Assembly (NCBI GenBank): GCA_017506865.1
Contig: JAFCMP010000112.1
Coordinates: 620,001 to 684,000 of the forward strand
Origin: Tribonema minus
Taxonomy: Eukaryota > Sar > Xanthophyceae > Tribonematales > Tribonemataceae
Length of the DNA stretch: 64,000 nucleotides
Reading direction: 5' to 3'
The notes under the pieces are model-generated. The model saw only the letters and a program-made list of their open reading frames with translations. It searched no databases and had not been told where the DNA came from. The stretch's first letter is position 1; every line of letters starts with the position of its first letter. The position numbers and the translations under genes were made by a program. Positions 1-12,800 of this stretch are shown here, piece after piece.

Positions 1-9
1 GATGGTCGC

Positions 10-531
10 CGCAGGGCCCCTTGCGCGAGAAGAGCGGGATCTAGGCCGCGCGCGTGCGCGTGTACATAAAAAGCGGCAAGACATTCATCCTCCATTGGAT
101 ATTGCCATATATTTTACTGCATTCCCCATGCGCTGTTCTGGAAGTACAGATTCAACAGGCGAGCAACGCACTAATCTGCGAGCGAAGCTCGCAACAGGGC
201 CCCCTTGGCCGTGCCGAGCAGAGCGAGATTGATCTAAGCTGTGCGTATGTGTGTGAGGAGGTCGCGGGCACCCAGACGCGACCCCTCCCGGCACATGCGC
301 GCGCGGCCTAGATCATCACGCTCTGCTCGGCACGGCCAGGGCCCTGTTGCAAGCTTCGCTCGCTCGCAGATTATGTGCTTGCTCACCTGTCCAATCTCGT
401 ACTTCCAGAACAGTGCGCATGTGGAATGCAACAAAATATATATGGCAATATCCAATGGAGGGTGAATGTCTTGCCGCTTTTCATGTACACGCGCACGCGC
501 GGATCCCCTCTGCTCGCAAGCCAGGGGCCCT
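10..531. repeat. Large inverted repeat at the left edge
   Basis: Positions about 10-240 reappear as the reverse complement at about 305-531, separated by roughly 65 bases. Anchors that can be checked by eye: 208-226 pairs with 319-337, and both arms carry a run ending in GGATATTGCCATATAT. The arms differ by scattered substitutions and small indels. Short open frames in each arm translate to related peptides (motif KSGKTF followed by LHWILPYI), so the arm may derive from a coding or element sequence. The window edge may cut the left arm. No protein family is recognised. Confidence 0.85.
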
Positions 532-540
532 GATATGGGC

Positions 541-1060
541 CAATGCATCCACTGCACGGGGTTCCCGCATGCTCTTTGCAGACACCCATTTCACGCATGT
601 GAATGTCCCCTGCATCAGCGCTGTCGTCTGAAACCCTTTGACGTTGACATCTAATGTGCGAGCGACGACTAGCAATGCTGGCAAACAGCTCATGCAATGC
701 CACAGCTCACGTGGCGCTCCAAGACAGCGCAGCGCACCATCAAATCGCATGCACAGCCGCCATCCTCAGCCGCAGGGCACCACAACCCATCACATCATCG
801 CCTCACCGCGCACGCGCACGCGCGACGCGACGCTCACAAGATTCGGTGCTCATATGTATTCCCGTGCCTTCGCTCCGAATTGGGCGGTGCGCAGCAGGAG
901 TGAAGGGCAGACTGGCGGCGAACTCGGCGCTGCCGTCGCGAATGCGCATGACACGTGACGCAATCGAGCATGGAATGTAATATTGACACTACCAGGCGAC
1001 ACCGCGCGCCGCCGCGCCGCAACGCGCTCTCGCGCCAGCGCGCTCCGCGCCCCGCCGCGG
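541..1060. other. Intergenic stretch, no gene seen
   Basis: Between the inverted repeat and the mS38-like gene. Only short overlapping open frames without splice or family support were seen. The last 100 bases are strongly GC-rich. Confidence 0.5.
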
Positions 1061-1447
1061 CTACGAGGTCTTCCTGGCCGCGCTGCGCATGCGCTCGCGC
1101 TTGCGGCGCTTCTTCCACTTGTGCTTGTTCATCTTGGCCACGCGCTTGCGCCGCGTCGACGTCATGAGCCACCGCCCCGTGTCGCTCGCGACGTCGTCCG
1201 CTGGCGCTTCTGCGGCGTCGTCGGCGGCGGCGTGCGCGCCGCGGGGGTGCGCCGCTGCCGTGAACTGCGGCGTGCAGGCGCGTAGGCGGCACATCAGTAC
1301 ACAAGTCGAACTCGTTGTTGTTGATGTTCTGATTGTGGTGTGACGTGCGCGTGTGCGCGGTCGGCGCGATGTAGCTGTATGGGCTGCAGATGCGGCAGCG
1401 CGGTGCCGTGATGCAGCGCACAGCAGCAGCTTCGCGTGTGCCACCAC
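1061..1447 (-). CDS. Mitochondrial small ribosomal subunit protein mS38-like (AURKAIP1/COX24 C-terminal domain)
   Basis: A 128-residue single-exon frame. The last 35 residues, STRRKRVAKMNKHKWKKRRK onward, are the very basic signature of the AURKAIP1/COX24 (DUF1713) family: the S/T-x-x-R-K-R-R-x-K-M-x-K-H-K core followed by K-R-x-K-R. In other eukaryotes this helix is mitochondrial ribosomal protein mS38, which lies on the small subunit. The first 45 residues are rich in Arg, Ala, Ser and Thr with no acidic residue, as expected for a mitochondrial targeting peptide; the middle is a low-complexity Ala/Asp linker. The Met at 1447 gives this leader and is the preferred start. The assignment rests on the C-terminal motif; an upstream exon cannot be excluded. 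It is divergent from the isomerase gene to its right. Confidence 0.75.
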   Translation of the reverse strand: MVAHAKLLLCAASRHRAAASAAHTATSRRPRTRARHTTIRTSTTTSSTCVLMCRLRACTPQFTAAAHPRGAHAAADDAAEAPADDVASDTGRWLMTSTRRKRVAKMNKHKWKKRRKRERMRSAARKTS

Positions 1448-3357
1448 GTGAGGATTGGGCGCGATACAACGGTGAGCTCGAGGAGAGCACGATGCACCTG
1501 CGCGTTGCTGCGCTGCGGCGCTGTGGCGCGCACTGTTCGGCGTCGCTTGTTGCGGAGCATGCAGCCTGAGGCTGTGAACAACAGGAAGTCAGTGACGCCA
1601 TGCGCAGTGAAGAATCACTGTCTGAGCTCCACTCGGCTCTGCTGCTGTGGGCACATGCAACTTCAATTTATGGCACCTGGTACTTTCCTCGCGCACACCC
1701 CAATGCAGGGAGGGACACTTGTGGATGCCAAGCAGATGGGCGGCATAAGGCCGGCAGTTGCCTAGGGCATGAATGTACCAGGAGTGCTGGTAGATGTAGC
1801 AGCCACAAGCCCCCCGCAAGGCAGCTCCACAAATGTGCACCACGTCAACTTGCGATTGCATGGCACCGCTGCCGTCACCTCTGACTGTGAAACACGGCTG
1901 CCATCACCTCTGGCTGTGAAAGCTCCCGGAAACAAATCCTGTTTGCACGGTGCGTACACTGCACAGCCTACAGCACAGGCCAGATGCAGTTCGGACGTCA
2001 GCAATTGCTTACGCACCTGCTGCTGCAATGGTAGCGCTGATGCTGCTCCCCATGCCCTTATCAGATGCGGTTGCACTGCAAAAGCTCCCCTGAACCGCGC
2101 CGCCATTGAGCTCACGGTGCCCTTAATGTAAGAGTGCAGCGCGTTTGTGCCGCCATACGCGGTATGTGCACTATAGCCTTCGTGCCAAGCTTGCAAGCCC
2201 CATGGTGCCTGCGCAGAGACAGAAAATTGAGTCACGACAGTTGAAACCACTAGGTTGTAGTGCAATCGTTGAGGCAGGCCGATGGCTAATCACCTTGAAG
2301 ATCAGACTCTACGATGCAGCATGCAGTACACCAGCGCCATATCAGCGACCGTGTGACCAGCAATGCCAGGCATCATGCTTGCCCCCTGTGCAGATTACGA
2401 GCTTTGGCGAAACGTAAGCGTGCAAGTGACACATTGTCAGCTGCCGAATCGCCTCCGTTGCACGGTCTCGACCAAACTATCGTGACAAGCTGAAGGAAAT
2501 TTCGAAATCTCAACAGGCCATTGATGTGCCACGTGCAGGCATGAGGTGCGCAAGCACCAGCGCTACAAATATGACAACGCACCTGTATGCACACCGAGCT
2601 CGACCTGGCTTGCTGCACGAAACCCTTGAGCTGTGTGGGTCTCAGCGCAGGTTGCCGGAACACCGACCTCCACATCAGCCGTAGGCGGCCTCAGACCGCC
2701 GCGATCTGCACTTACGGCAACGCTGGGACTGTTTTGAGGCAGCTGTCTGTCGCCAGGGCTTCCCACTAAAGCAAACTGAAGTCACTTCAAGTTGGGAAGT
2801 TTGAAGGACCTCTCTCGTGGAGTCCACTTTATCATCGACGCCAGGACCAGGTGAGCAGCGCGTGGAGCTGTGCCGGCAGTTGCCTTGACGCTTTTGCATT
2901 GCTGGCAAGCTGCTCTTTGTCGGATTTAGCACGTAGCGCAGGCAAGGCTAAACATGCGCACGTCTGGTTTTGCTGCAGTGCATGCGTACGCCAGTTTGCA
3001 GAGCCGGCGCGCCGTGCAGCAGCGTGCATTGCATTGGCTGCTAGTCACATCCAACGCAAAGAGCGTAATGCGGTGCAGGATTGTGTTCCGCACCAGTCAC
3101 CAGTTGTGCGTTGCCTCACTTAAGTGCAACTGCTTCCGAACGTGTGCCGTGCCGATGGCTGTGCACACCAGGCAGGCATAGAGGCGGGGTAAGCAGAGTA
3201 CAAGTAGCGCCCATGCAATCGTTTCTTCGGAAATCCTTCCCTGCACAACACTGATGTTCGTGTGCAGCCTCCCGGCTATCAGCTACGTCACGAATCCTGG
3301 ATCCATCCATCAAATCCACCCTACGTCCTCCGCTGCTGTTTGTGTGCATGCAGCCGT
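1448..3357. other. Divergent intergenic region, no gene recognised
   Basis: About 1.9 kb between the divergently transcribed mS38-like gene and ribose-5-phosphate isomerase. It should contain both promoters. Many short open frames occur but none has splice support, family motifs or consistent composition. No clear TATA box was identified. Confidence 0.5.
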
Positions 3358-6300
3358 ATGCAGCTTCAGGCCTTCACGCTCGCTCTGCTTGGCTGCGCCG
3401 CTGGCTCCCTGGCCTTCACTGGCCCCGTATACCACAGCAGGCTCTCTGCTCCCTGGGCTCGCAGCAGTGGAATGCGCATGATGGCAACCCAGGATGAGCT
3501 AAAGCAGCAGGTGCCTAATGCTGCAGTAGAAGCTCTTGAAGATGCATGAATGTGGTGGCGGCAGGTCGTATCCAGCCGTGCGCTCTGCGCACTAGAAAAG
3601 AGCAGATGACGAGATGTTCAAGTCACCCCCTGTGCTGTGTCCAAGGCTGACTCCAGCAGTCACGCCAAGTGGTCGACAAGTCCTGTCGAAGTCATGAAGT
3701 TTGACGCATGCTCGTGCCGCAACTCTCACAACCATCAACATGAAATTATCCATTTCGAACTAATCATTCTTGCAGCAGACGCTCATCGCTGGCGGCACCG
3801 ATGTTGGGCTTGTCACAAGCTGGATGCAGCCCCAAACTTACTTCGGTACCCTCAACTCGAGCCCGCCAACCTTGCTGTCCACGCCACCACGTCATGTCGC
3901 GCCAGGTGGGCTACAAGGCGGTGGATGACTACGTGAAGTCGGGCATGGTGGTGGGGCTGGGCACGGGGTCGACGGCGGCGTTCGCAGTGGAGCGGCTGGG
4001 GCAGCTGCTTAAGGACGGCACTCTCAAGGTGCGTGCGCGCACGCCTACATACATGCCCCTGCAGCCTTGTATAGTTGTACGCAGCGCGCGTGCGACGATG
4101 CACTGGCGCGGCGCACAAGCCCACGCACGGGCAGAGCGCGAGCAAAGCAGTATGGTATCATATGCCAGAGCATGCGGTCGCATCATAGAAGTATGTAGGG
4201 TAGGTTTGCCAGCCCTGTCGTCAAGTACGCCGGTGACGCCAACGATATCACGGAGCGCTGAAGTCGAAGCACACTGGGCCCATAAGGCGCAGCCGTCGCT
4301 CAGCCATACGCCATGGCTGTGCAATTTTCAATACTTCGCAGTACAGGCTGCGATGCCGTGCACCGGCATCCGGCATGCTGACGTACCACCAATGGGGGCA
4401 GCGCTCACCCCTTAACGTCGGGTCGGCGCAGCAGCGCAGCAGCCCTCAGAGTGTCATTCTCTAAACTTCACTGGAGCACAAGCTACTTGGGCGCGCTGCC
4501 GCCGCAGCCAGCCGTTGTGCGCAAAGGCAGCACCACATGTGCGTGAGTGGGGTGAAGTGGAGTGCTCGCGTGGGGGCGTGGGCAACAGGCGCGGCTGCTG
4601 AGCATTGCTGCATACGCAGATGCTGATGCTCAGCAGGTGTGCGGCACGCGCGAGCAGCAAGGACTAAAGTATATATACGAGAGCCACACTCCGCTGCGGT
4701 CTGGTAGGCAGCTTTTGAAGTCTGCGTGCAGCTTTCAGATATTTGAAGTTTGGGGTCAAGGCAGTACCTCGTCACGATCAACAGGGGTGGGGGGTCGCAG
4801 TGAGGGGGGTAACCCTATCATTCTTCAACATCAATCCTGCAGCATAGGCCTTGGTGATGCCGCCGTTACATGGCACCACGCAATGCATCTGCAACCCTTC
4901 GGCTACACCAGCATCTGCAAATTTGCAGCCACATGACAAGAGTGAACACATTATTGTGTGCACCTGGGCTGCCGAATCCAGCAGTCAGACTCAGTGCCTG
5001 GCGAAAGTGCACACCCAGAGCACGTAAGTGTACCTTCATGTTTGTAGGGGTCTGCTATCATACACATTCGGTGTAATTGCGCAGACTGGCATTTACTGGA
5101 GCTATGTACGCACCTGCCTAGCATAAAGCGCAACTCTGTTGTTGTTTACGTAGTTGCGCAAATCATCCACTCAAGTGGCGCCCCACAACACCGTGATGTG
5201 GATATACTCCACACAGGACCATCAAGCCAGGCGCTGTCATCACTTCACTGCGCTGGTGGTGTTATCACTTGAAGTATGATTGCTTGAACTTCACAGCTCA
5301 GGCATGTACATGCAAGCAGGACCTGCAGCGGATTGGCTGCAGTGGTGCTCCAGCTGCACGTGACAACGACGAGACGTGATGCCCAAACTGCCGGTCAGTC
5401 CATGCAGAATGGCCTTCAAATTGCACAGCTCACTGTCGCCGCTTCACCCTCAATGCACCCCCAGCCGTTCTGAATATACTTCAACTTGAATTGTGCACCA
5501 CATCACTATTGCATCACCCCTCCGCCTTGCATCCACAGCACTACGCAACAGCACCGCTCACGCTCACCCCCCCCCCCCCCCCGCCCCGCCTTGCTCAGGA
5601 CATCATTGCCATCCCCACGTCCATCCGGACCAAGGAGCAGGCGGAGGGGCTGGGCATCCCCCTCACCACGCTGGACTCGCACCCCAACATCGACGTCGCT
5701 ATCGACGGCGCCGACACGGTGGACAACGCGACGCTGGCGCTGGTCAAGGGCGGCGGCGGCGCGCTGCTGCGCGAGAAGTGAGTAGTATGCACCCTGGTTC
5801 TTGGTGTATTTGAACACGGTTGTCGGTTCTGGCAAGCGAACCGCCACGCGAGGGCGGCACTGCGGCGCTGCTGCGCGAGAAGTGAGTAGTGGACGCACCC
5901 TATGCACGTCGGTACTTGCGGTGTACTTGCAGATTGTCAGTTCTGGCGCGCTAAGTGAGCAGAGGCGCCCTCTGCGCCTTGGTATTCGGTAATCGTGCAC
6001 GCAGCCGTCGGTTCTGGCAAGCGAGCCGCCACGCGAGGGCGACACTGCTGCGTGAGAAGTGAGTAGTGTAGGCGCCCTATGTGCGCTGGTACTTGCGGTG
6101 TACCTTGCACACAGTTGTCAGTTCTCGCGCGCTAGGTGAGTATAGGCGCCCTATGCACCTTGGTACACAATGTATTGCACATAGCCTGTCATGGTTCTGG
6201 TAAGCAGGCCGCCGTGCGAGGCCGGCACTGCGGCGCGCGCGCGACGGCCGCGGCTCCGCTGATGCGCTGCTGCCGCGCAGCGGCGGCGCCGTGCCGCTGC

Positions 6301-8829
6301 GGGAGAAGCGAGTCTGCGCCCAGAGCTTGCTGCCACTCATGCTCTACATTATAATTGAGTGCCTTGGTGGCTGCGTCAACGTTACCCAAGTGCATCGGCA
6401 CGACCAGCGGCGGCACGGTAGCCGCCAACGACGTGCACCGCCGGCGTGCGCCGATGCGCGGCGGCAGCTGCGCAGCGCAGCTGCACGAGGCAGTTCGCGC
6501 CACCCACTTTCAACATCCAAAGGCCGTGCATCTTCAAGTAGCGGCGCACCGCTGAATTTGCGTCACTTGCGTTAACCCCCCCCCGCACCTGCCGCGCCGC
6601 CTGGATGTGTTGCAGGATCGTGGAGGTTCAGGCGAAGGAGTTCATCGTCATCGTCGATGAGTCCAAGATGGCCGACGGCGTGGGGCCCCACTTCGACCTG
6701 CCCGTCGAGATCATCCAGTTCTGCCACGAGCACATCCGGTGCGTCACCGCCAGTGTTTGAAGTTGCATCTTGAAGTTCATTGGTCCATATGCCAGTCGGT
6801 CTTCTGTTCGCAGTGAATGCATTGCAGGCTGTCCACCGGCAAGTGTAACTGCCGTAACCGTCAAGCGTGCAAACGGCAGTGAGCATTTAACTGCCATATG
6901 CTCCAACAAAGTTTGTCTCGCGGCGTGTCTCGGGGAACGCGTCCGCGTGCGCATCAGCCGTAACGACACGCACTGGCGGATGGCAGTTTGGAATGAGACA
7001 GCTGCTGAGGGAGACTTGTGATCCGTATCCGCACATGAGCTGGTAATGGGACAGCGAACGTCTGGCGCTGCTGCCGCGCTGTCACCACTAGCTCCCCATG
7101 GATGTGCCATGTGCACGCGCTCGAGCGCACAGCGCTGCCGTCGCTTCAACATCGGCGACAAGTCCGCGCGCGCCCGACGCATCAGTCAGTTGCCTGTTTG
7201 CTGGCAGCGGCTGTGCACTGAGGTGTCTCACCCCCGCAGCGACGCACCGCCATCACATGCCGTCCGACCTTGCAACAGCCGCAAACAACAAGGGCGCGGC
7301 AGCTGCATCTGACTGAGCGCTGCTGCTTGTGCACCCATTCGCGCGTCGCGCCAGGCGCGAGGTGGAGAACCTGCCCTCCCTCAAGGGCTGCAAGGCGGTG
7401 CTGCGCATGAGCGGGGACAAGGTGGGCCTGAGCGCTGGTGCTGCGCGCAGCGGCGCAGCGCGCGTGGCCGTGTGTTGCACGCTGCACACACACACACCCC
7501 ATCGCTGCACACACGCGAGCCGCGAACGCCGTGCGCTACTGCAGTGGCGGTACGGTGCATGTGGCCGCACACTGCACAACGCTCGGCATTGCTCAACTCT
7601 CTGCGTGCCGCCACTGGCACAGGCTGTGCCGCCACTGTTATGCTTGCACGCTGAGTAGTGCTGCACGGTGTCTGTGGGGGGCAGAGCCCAGTGGCCCACC
7701 TAGTGTTCAGCGCCACGCTCGGCACCTGCACAGACTGGCACGTGTCACGATGGCTCGGGAACGTTGTGGCGCCAGCCATGTCCAACGCTCTCACGTGGGT
7801 GCCGTTGGTGAGATTGCCGTGCCAGCGCTAGACTACAGCACACGGGGTAGGAGCGGTGCCCGTAAACTCTGGATGATGTCGCATGCTGGGGCGCGAAATA
7901 GCCTTGCTGGCCACTACGACGCCGCGCAAGGTTATTATTATTTCTTGTGGTCTGTCATTGGATGCCATGACAGTGCTCAATAAATTGTGTAAATGAGACT
8001 GACGCCCTGCACGCCCCTTGACTGTCCGCCTGCCAGCCGTACGTGACGGACAACGCCAACTACATTGTGGACTGCAAGTTTGACACCCCCATCAAGGACC
8101 CCGTGCAGGCAAGTCGCTGATGACTTCGGCACGCAATGCCTGCTGTGGAACTTGATGAAATCTCCGAGACTGATTGGTGTCACCGTGACCATGACCATCC
8201 ACATGACTGTTGTGCCCATTTGGTCATGCGAGCATGCGCAATGCCTTGTGCGTCTGCTCACGCAGTACGCATCACGCTCTGCAAGGGTGTGGCACGCTAT
8301 GATGTAGCATCTGGTGTGTGCACCATACACTCCGATAGGGCGGCATTCCATGTCTGCCTTCGCGCCGCCGCTGCTTCGCATGCGTTCGCTGTGTCACTTG
8401 GCATTCTGGTGGTTTGCAAGCCTGCACAAATTACTCGGACCTGCGTACTACTTCACATTGTACCTCTTGAAGAGGAAGTGCCGCTTCATATCAGGCGCTG
8501 AGATGCCGTCTTTCTGCGCCATCAAAATGCAGCATGTATGGGATCATCGTCTGGTATGAACGGCAAAAGCTTGCTATCGACGACAGAAGCATGTGAACCC
8601 AAGCGGTTCATGTTGCCGCGCTCCCACCGCGCTCCATGACACTACATATCGCTGCTCTGCCGAGAGACTGACGCGCATGCGACCGTGCCGTTGGCCGCGC
8701 TGCTGCACTGCGCAGGCGGGCGCGGAGCTGCTGAACGTTGTGGGCGTCGTCGAGCACGGCCTCTTCCTGGGCATGACCACGGCGTGCATCATCGCCGGCA
8801 AGGACGGCATCAGCGTCAAGACCCCCTGA
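3358..8829 (+). CDS. rpiA: Ribose-5-phosphate isomerase A, plastid-targeted, 7 exons
   Basis: Interconverts ribose-5-phosphate and ribulose-5-phosphate in the Calvin cycle and pentose phosphate pathway. Exons: 3358-3510, 3906-4028, 5599-5777, 6616-6738, 7355-7421, 8037-8108, 8716-8829; all phases agree and give 276 residues. Residues 1-20 form a signal peptide ending SLAFTGP, with Phe at the predicted cleavage site, followed by a Ser/Arg transit stretch up to MATQDEL; this is the bipartite leader of secondary red plastids. The core shows GLGTGST (about 68-74, phosphate loop), DGAD (about 128-131), [11 protein letters not shown] (about 142-152) and VEHGLF; these hold the two Asp, Lys and Glu equivalent to E. 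coli D81, D84, K94 and E103. DGADTVD replaces the common DGADEVD. Intron 6 starts with GC (gcaagt at 8109). Intron 3 holds repeats of the exon 3 end. Plastid location is inferred from the leader. Confidence 0.95.
5756..6320 (+). repeat. Degenerate intronic repeats copying the exon 3/intron 3 junction of rpiA
   Basis: The end of exon 3 and its donor (gcgagaagtgagtag, 5771-5785) recur inside intron 3 at about 5873-5887 and, with changes, near 6051-6066. A shared block of roughly 90 bases follows each copy: a short gcgcc(c)tatgc element, a (c/g)ttggta element, a ttgtcagttctgg element, and a segment ccgccacgcgagggcg at about 5840 and 6027. Further degraded copies reach about 6310. Each copy keeps a GTGAG donor-like site, so several competing donors lie downstream of the real one. 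Confidence 0.8.
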
Positions 8830-9854
8830 GGAACGCCCCCTCTTGTCAGCTGCTGAGCGCTGAGCACATGACGCGCCTGCGAAGCGCGCGTGTCCTGCTG
8901 CCATCGATCATGTTGTACGCACCGGCGAAAACTGCTGCCAAGGACGAAGAGGTTGTGCCGCGTAAGCGGCGGCGTGCGACTGTTGCGACCAAGCATCCGG
9001 CCACGCGACGATCGACTGCCTAGAGCGTAGAGGGCGGGAGTTGCGGGCATGCTTCTTTGATGTGCGGTTTTGGTCCGGCAATATTAGCACATTTTGATCA
9101 CAACATCCCCACTTTGTGCGAGCTTCTTCTTTCTGGCTCCATGGTGAGCATCTGCACAGCACGTGGGTGCATATGTAGAGGGCTCTGTGTGCGCACACAG
9201 GAATGGCCGTTGCAGCATGACTTGTCTTGGTGGTTGCACTATGGGATAGGCAAACATGTCTCGACACATGTGGTTGGTATCGGACGCAATGATGACACAC
9301 ATCACGAAGATGACCATCGACAAATTTGGCGCATGCAATGTATACACCACCAGCACTGAATTGGAACGAGCCGCAGACAGGCAAAACCGCACCAACCGCT
9401 CTTGAGACCGCCAAGCGCTTTTTCATGTAAAGGTACATCACAGAGGCCGACACCAAATGTGCCCGGTGGTGGATATTATGCTACTATTTGTCGCCACCAC
9501 AAGTGACCGCTGCCGAGAGGGTAGGGGTTAACAGTAAGGTACAGTCAGCATCTGCCGCTCCATTTTCCCTTCAGACCATGCTGAGGTCAACAGGCTCCTT
9601 CCTCCGCACGCCCACACCACCTGCCGGGAATGGAAATGTACACAACAGTCTTTGAGACGAGGCTGCCAAGTCTACTGATGGAAAGGCATCGTACAATGAA
9701 ATGGTCACATGCGGTCACACGGTCCTCTTTTTTGCAGTTTGTGACAAGAATGTCAATGGTATGTGCATGTTTGTCTTCCTGTGGGAGTGTGTATATTTTA
9801 TGGGCGCCGAAATCATGTCAGACATGCGGAGGCACTGGACGGATACAAATGCGC
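8830..9854. other. Convergent intergenic region, no gene seen
   Basis: Lies between the 3' ends of rpiA (+) and the 10-exon minus-strand gene. It must contain both terminators. Open frames on both strands are short and unsupported. Confidence 0.45.
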
Positions 9855-12800
9855 TTATTTGTGCGCGATGGTTGCTTTATGTCTACTTCTCTGCTTGTAC
9901 ATGCTGCACACAAATGCCAAACAGAGGTATATCACCAAGGGGATCCAGGAGGCTTGCAGTGGGCATAGGCGCACATAATCACCATGTATACACTTCAAAG
10001 TGCCCAGCCTTTGATGGTGATTCACCGTTTCTGCCGCGTTCACGCTCATCTTGTCACCAGACACCAATGCATTGTGTCACGAATCGACGTGACAGAAGTC
10101 GCTCTAGTAGTGACCGCGTGTTAGGGTACATGCCTGCATTGTGTCACAACTCACGACTCAATGTGACAGAGTCTCTCGTGTACCAACCGCGTGTTTGATA
10201 CATACCTGCCCGGACGTCGCCGTCCTCGTCATCATTGTCATCATCCTCATTGTCGCCTTCAAATGGCGCTGCTGCGGCCTCCTCGTCGGCCTCCTCCTGC
10301 ACGCATTCAAACAGGCGCGATTGATTCAGGAACACACGAACCCCCTAGCCTGTAGAACTTCAATCTTGTAGTCCACGTGCGCAAGACGCCAGCCGCAGTG
10401 CGCAAACGACCCCCGTTACGTGCGCTTCAGTTGCGTCCGAATGAGTTGCGCCGACAGCCGCACGGCGCATGGGCGCCTGTGCTTTAAGGCAAGAGAGCGG
10501 GCGGCGCAAACTGGGTGCCGTCCTGCAAAGGCGCCGCTAGGTGCTGTGGTGCAGACTAGGACACTGCATAGGAGTACACCATGAAACACCTGCCTCCCTG
10601 GGGGCCTTCTCGAATTGCCTGGGGGCTTCACGGATACAAGGTCATGAGTACAAAGCCGATGCCTCGCCCTTGAGCTTGCTGTGCAAAGCGCGGACCGACC
10701 GCCCCCGCTACGCCCCGAGCCACGCGCCAACGAAGCGGCCCGAGCGGACCCCCCTATTGGCACGCCCGACATTCACCAGCGACAGAGCAGCGAAACCATC
10801 ATCGCACCAAAGCACCGCAGCCATGATGACCCCAACTCACCTGCTCCAGGTACTGCAGCGCCTCCTGCTCGGCCGCAAACGCGCGCTCGGCGTCCCGTTC
10901 CGCCTGCGCAGAGGTGAAAGCATGTGGTACGGCGGCAGCGTCAGGCGCTGCGGCGATCGGCGGGCGTGGCAGCATGGCAGCTCTTGCAGGGCGGCGGGAC
11001 TGCAAGTGACGCCGACATGAGGCAGTCTTCCGCGTGCAGGCGATGATGATGACGCTCGTGCGCGTGCACTCGTGTATCCCATGGACTTGCCTTTGTAGAG
11101 GCCCAGGGAAGGCCGAGTGTACTATGCGTTCCTAGGTGTACTCCTGTGCAGCAGCCTCGTCTGCACTGCACGCTGTGTATCCGACGCGACTGAGGTACCT
11201 CCAGGTGGACGTGCCACAGTAGTTACCCACAAAGCATTGACGCAATTCACGCAGCATTGACGTGCTGCGAGCGGATGTGGGGCTCGGACTAGGCATAACT
11301 TTGTGCACTTGAGTGCAAGGGGCTGTTGACGCTTCTGCGCAGCCAACAGAGGATTGTCCATTCCGCACCGTGAGAGGGCCTCCAGAGCAGCGATCGACAC
11401 GGTCAGGTGGCCAAAAGTAGGTACCCACGAGATGAAACCCTGTGAGAAAGATATCGTGAGAGAAATGACCTGCCACCACATTCAGCGGTCATCTTGCGTT
11501 GACGGCGATGGCTAATGGTTATCGTCATGCAGCGATGGTCATGGGCACACGGCGATCACCGCCATCATGTGACCTGAAGGACCAGGTTGAAGCACTTTTG
11601 AGCATGCACTGAGAAGCTGTCCGCAGACTGCACTCAAGATTCGGCAAACCATAGCAGACCTGACAACATGCGCAGCCTGCGCCTGCACACCTCTCCTGCC
11701 GCGTCGGTTAATTTCGCCTGCCAAGTGCCATTGCTAGGGCCCCAACTGAGCCTGAGCGTACATCCACCACGTCAACATCAATCACAACATCACCACCCAG
11801 CGCTGATATCAATGTCCACAGCTGCGCTTGTGTGCTGCAGCAGTCGCTCTGTTCTTCACGCGCAGAACAAGAGCAACCCACCCACAGCTTGTGAACTGAC
11901 ACAGCAACCGAGACTGTTTCGCGTTCGGGTAACGTCTGACCCCATGTAGCCCCAAAAGCACCTTTGGATCCCAAAACCTCAATGCAGACATTTGCATGCT
12001 TGAAAGCGCGGTCGGGTTTTGAAGTCGGGGTTCAGTGCTCTCCCCACCAACGCTCAGCGACACTCAGCACTGTTGACTTCCAACGCACAGCAACACACTC
12101 AGCACGCTGACCTCAATCTGCTCGTCCTGCGCTTGTATGTCGCCGTTGTTAGCATTAGGGTTATGGTTCGGTGCTCCCTGTACCGACGCTCAGCACTGAC
12201 CTCAATCTGCTCGAGCTGCGCCTGTATGTCGCCGTTGTCCTCCACCAGCTGCTCCGCCTCCACGGCAGCAGCGCTCAGGTCCTCAAGCTCGTCCCCCTCC
12301 GCCTGCCAACAGTCGCAGAGTCGCAAGGGGGATGAGGCGATGGCATGGCATGCATAACATGCCTACCTACTCTTGCTGTAAATAATAATTATGCCAGCGA
12401 AGCGGCGTGAAATCAAGAGTCTGGTGGCAGTGCCTGATGCCATGACATTCGCTCTCTCCGTGGCTGTGCTGAACGATATGAACCGCGTGGTGTCAAGTGC
12501 GCTGTGCCCACGTAGGCGCACACGGTCCATGCCGCTAACATTCAACCATGTCGCTGCACATCAAAACATTACTGTGCAGGTGTAAAATAAAGGCTTGCAC
12601 GCATCGTAGAATGCGTCAAACTACACAAACGACTGAGGTCGGCAAGAACTGGCATACACTCTTCTTATTTCTTGTAAGGTGTGTCATTGTTTTGATTGGT
12701 GTAACATTGCTGTATCTATACAACAGAGCACCAGAGTTGTCATGGCAACGACAGCCACCTTCAAGTCAAGGTGCTGCAACGCACACACCGAGTGGCGTGT

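Noticed and set aside
834..1601. 255-codon minus-strand frame over the mS38-like gene
   Set aside because: It overlaps the mS38-like frame in another register, is Arg/Ser/Ala-rich by composition and has no motif.
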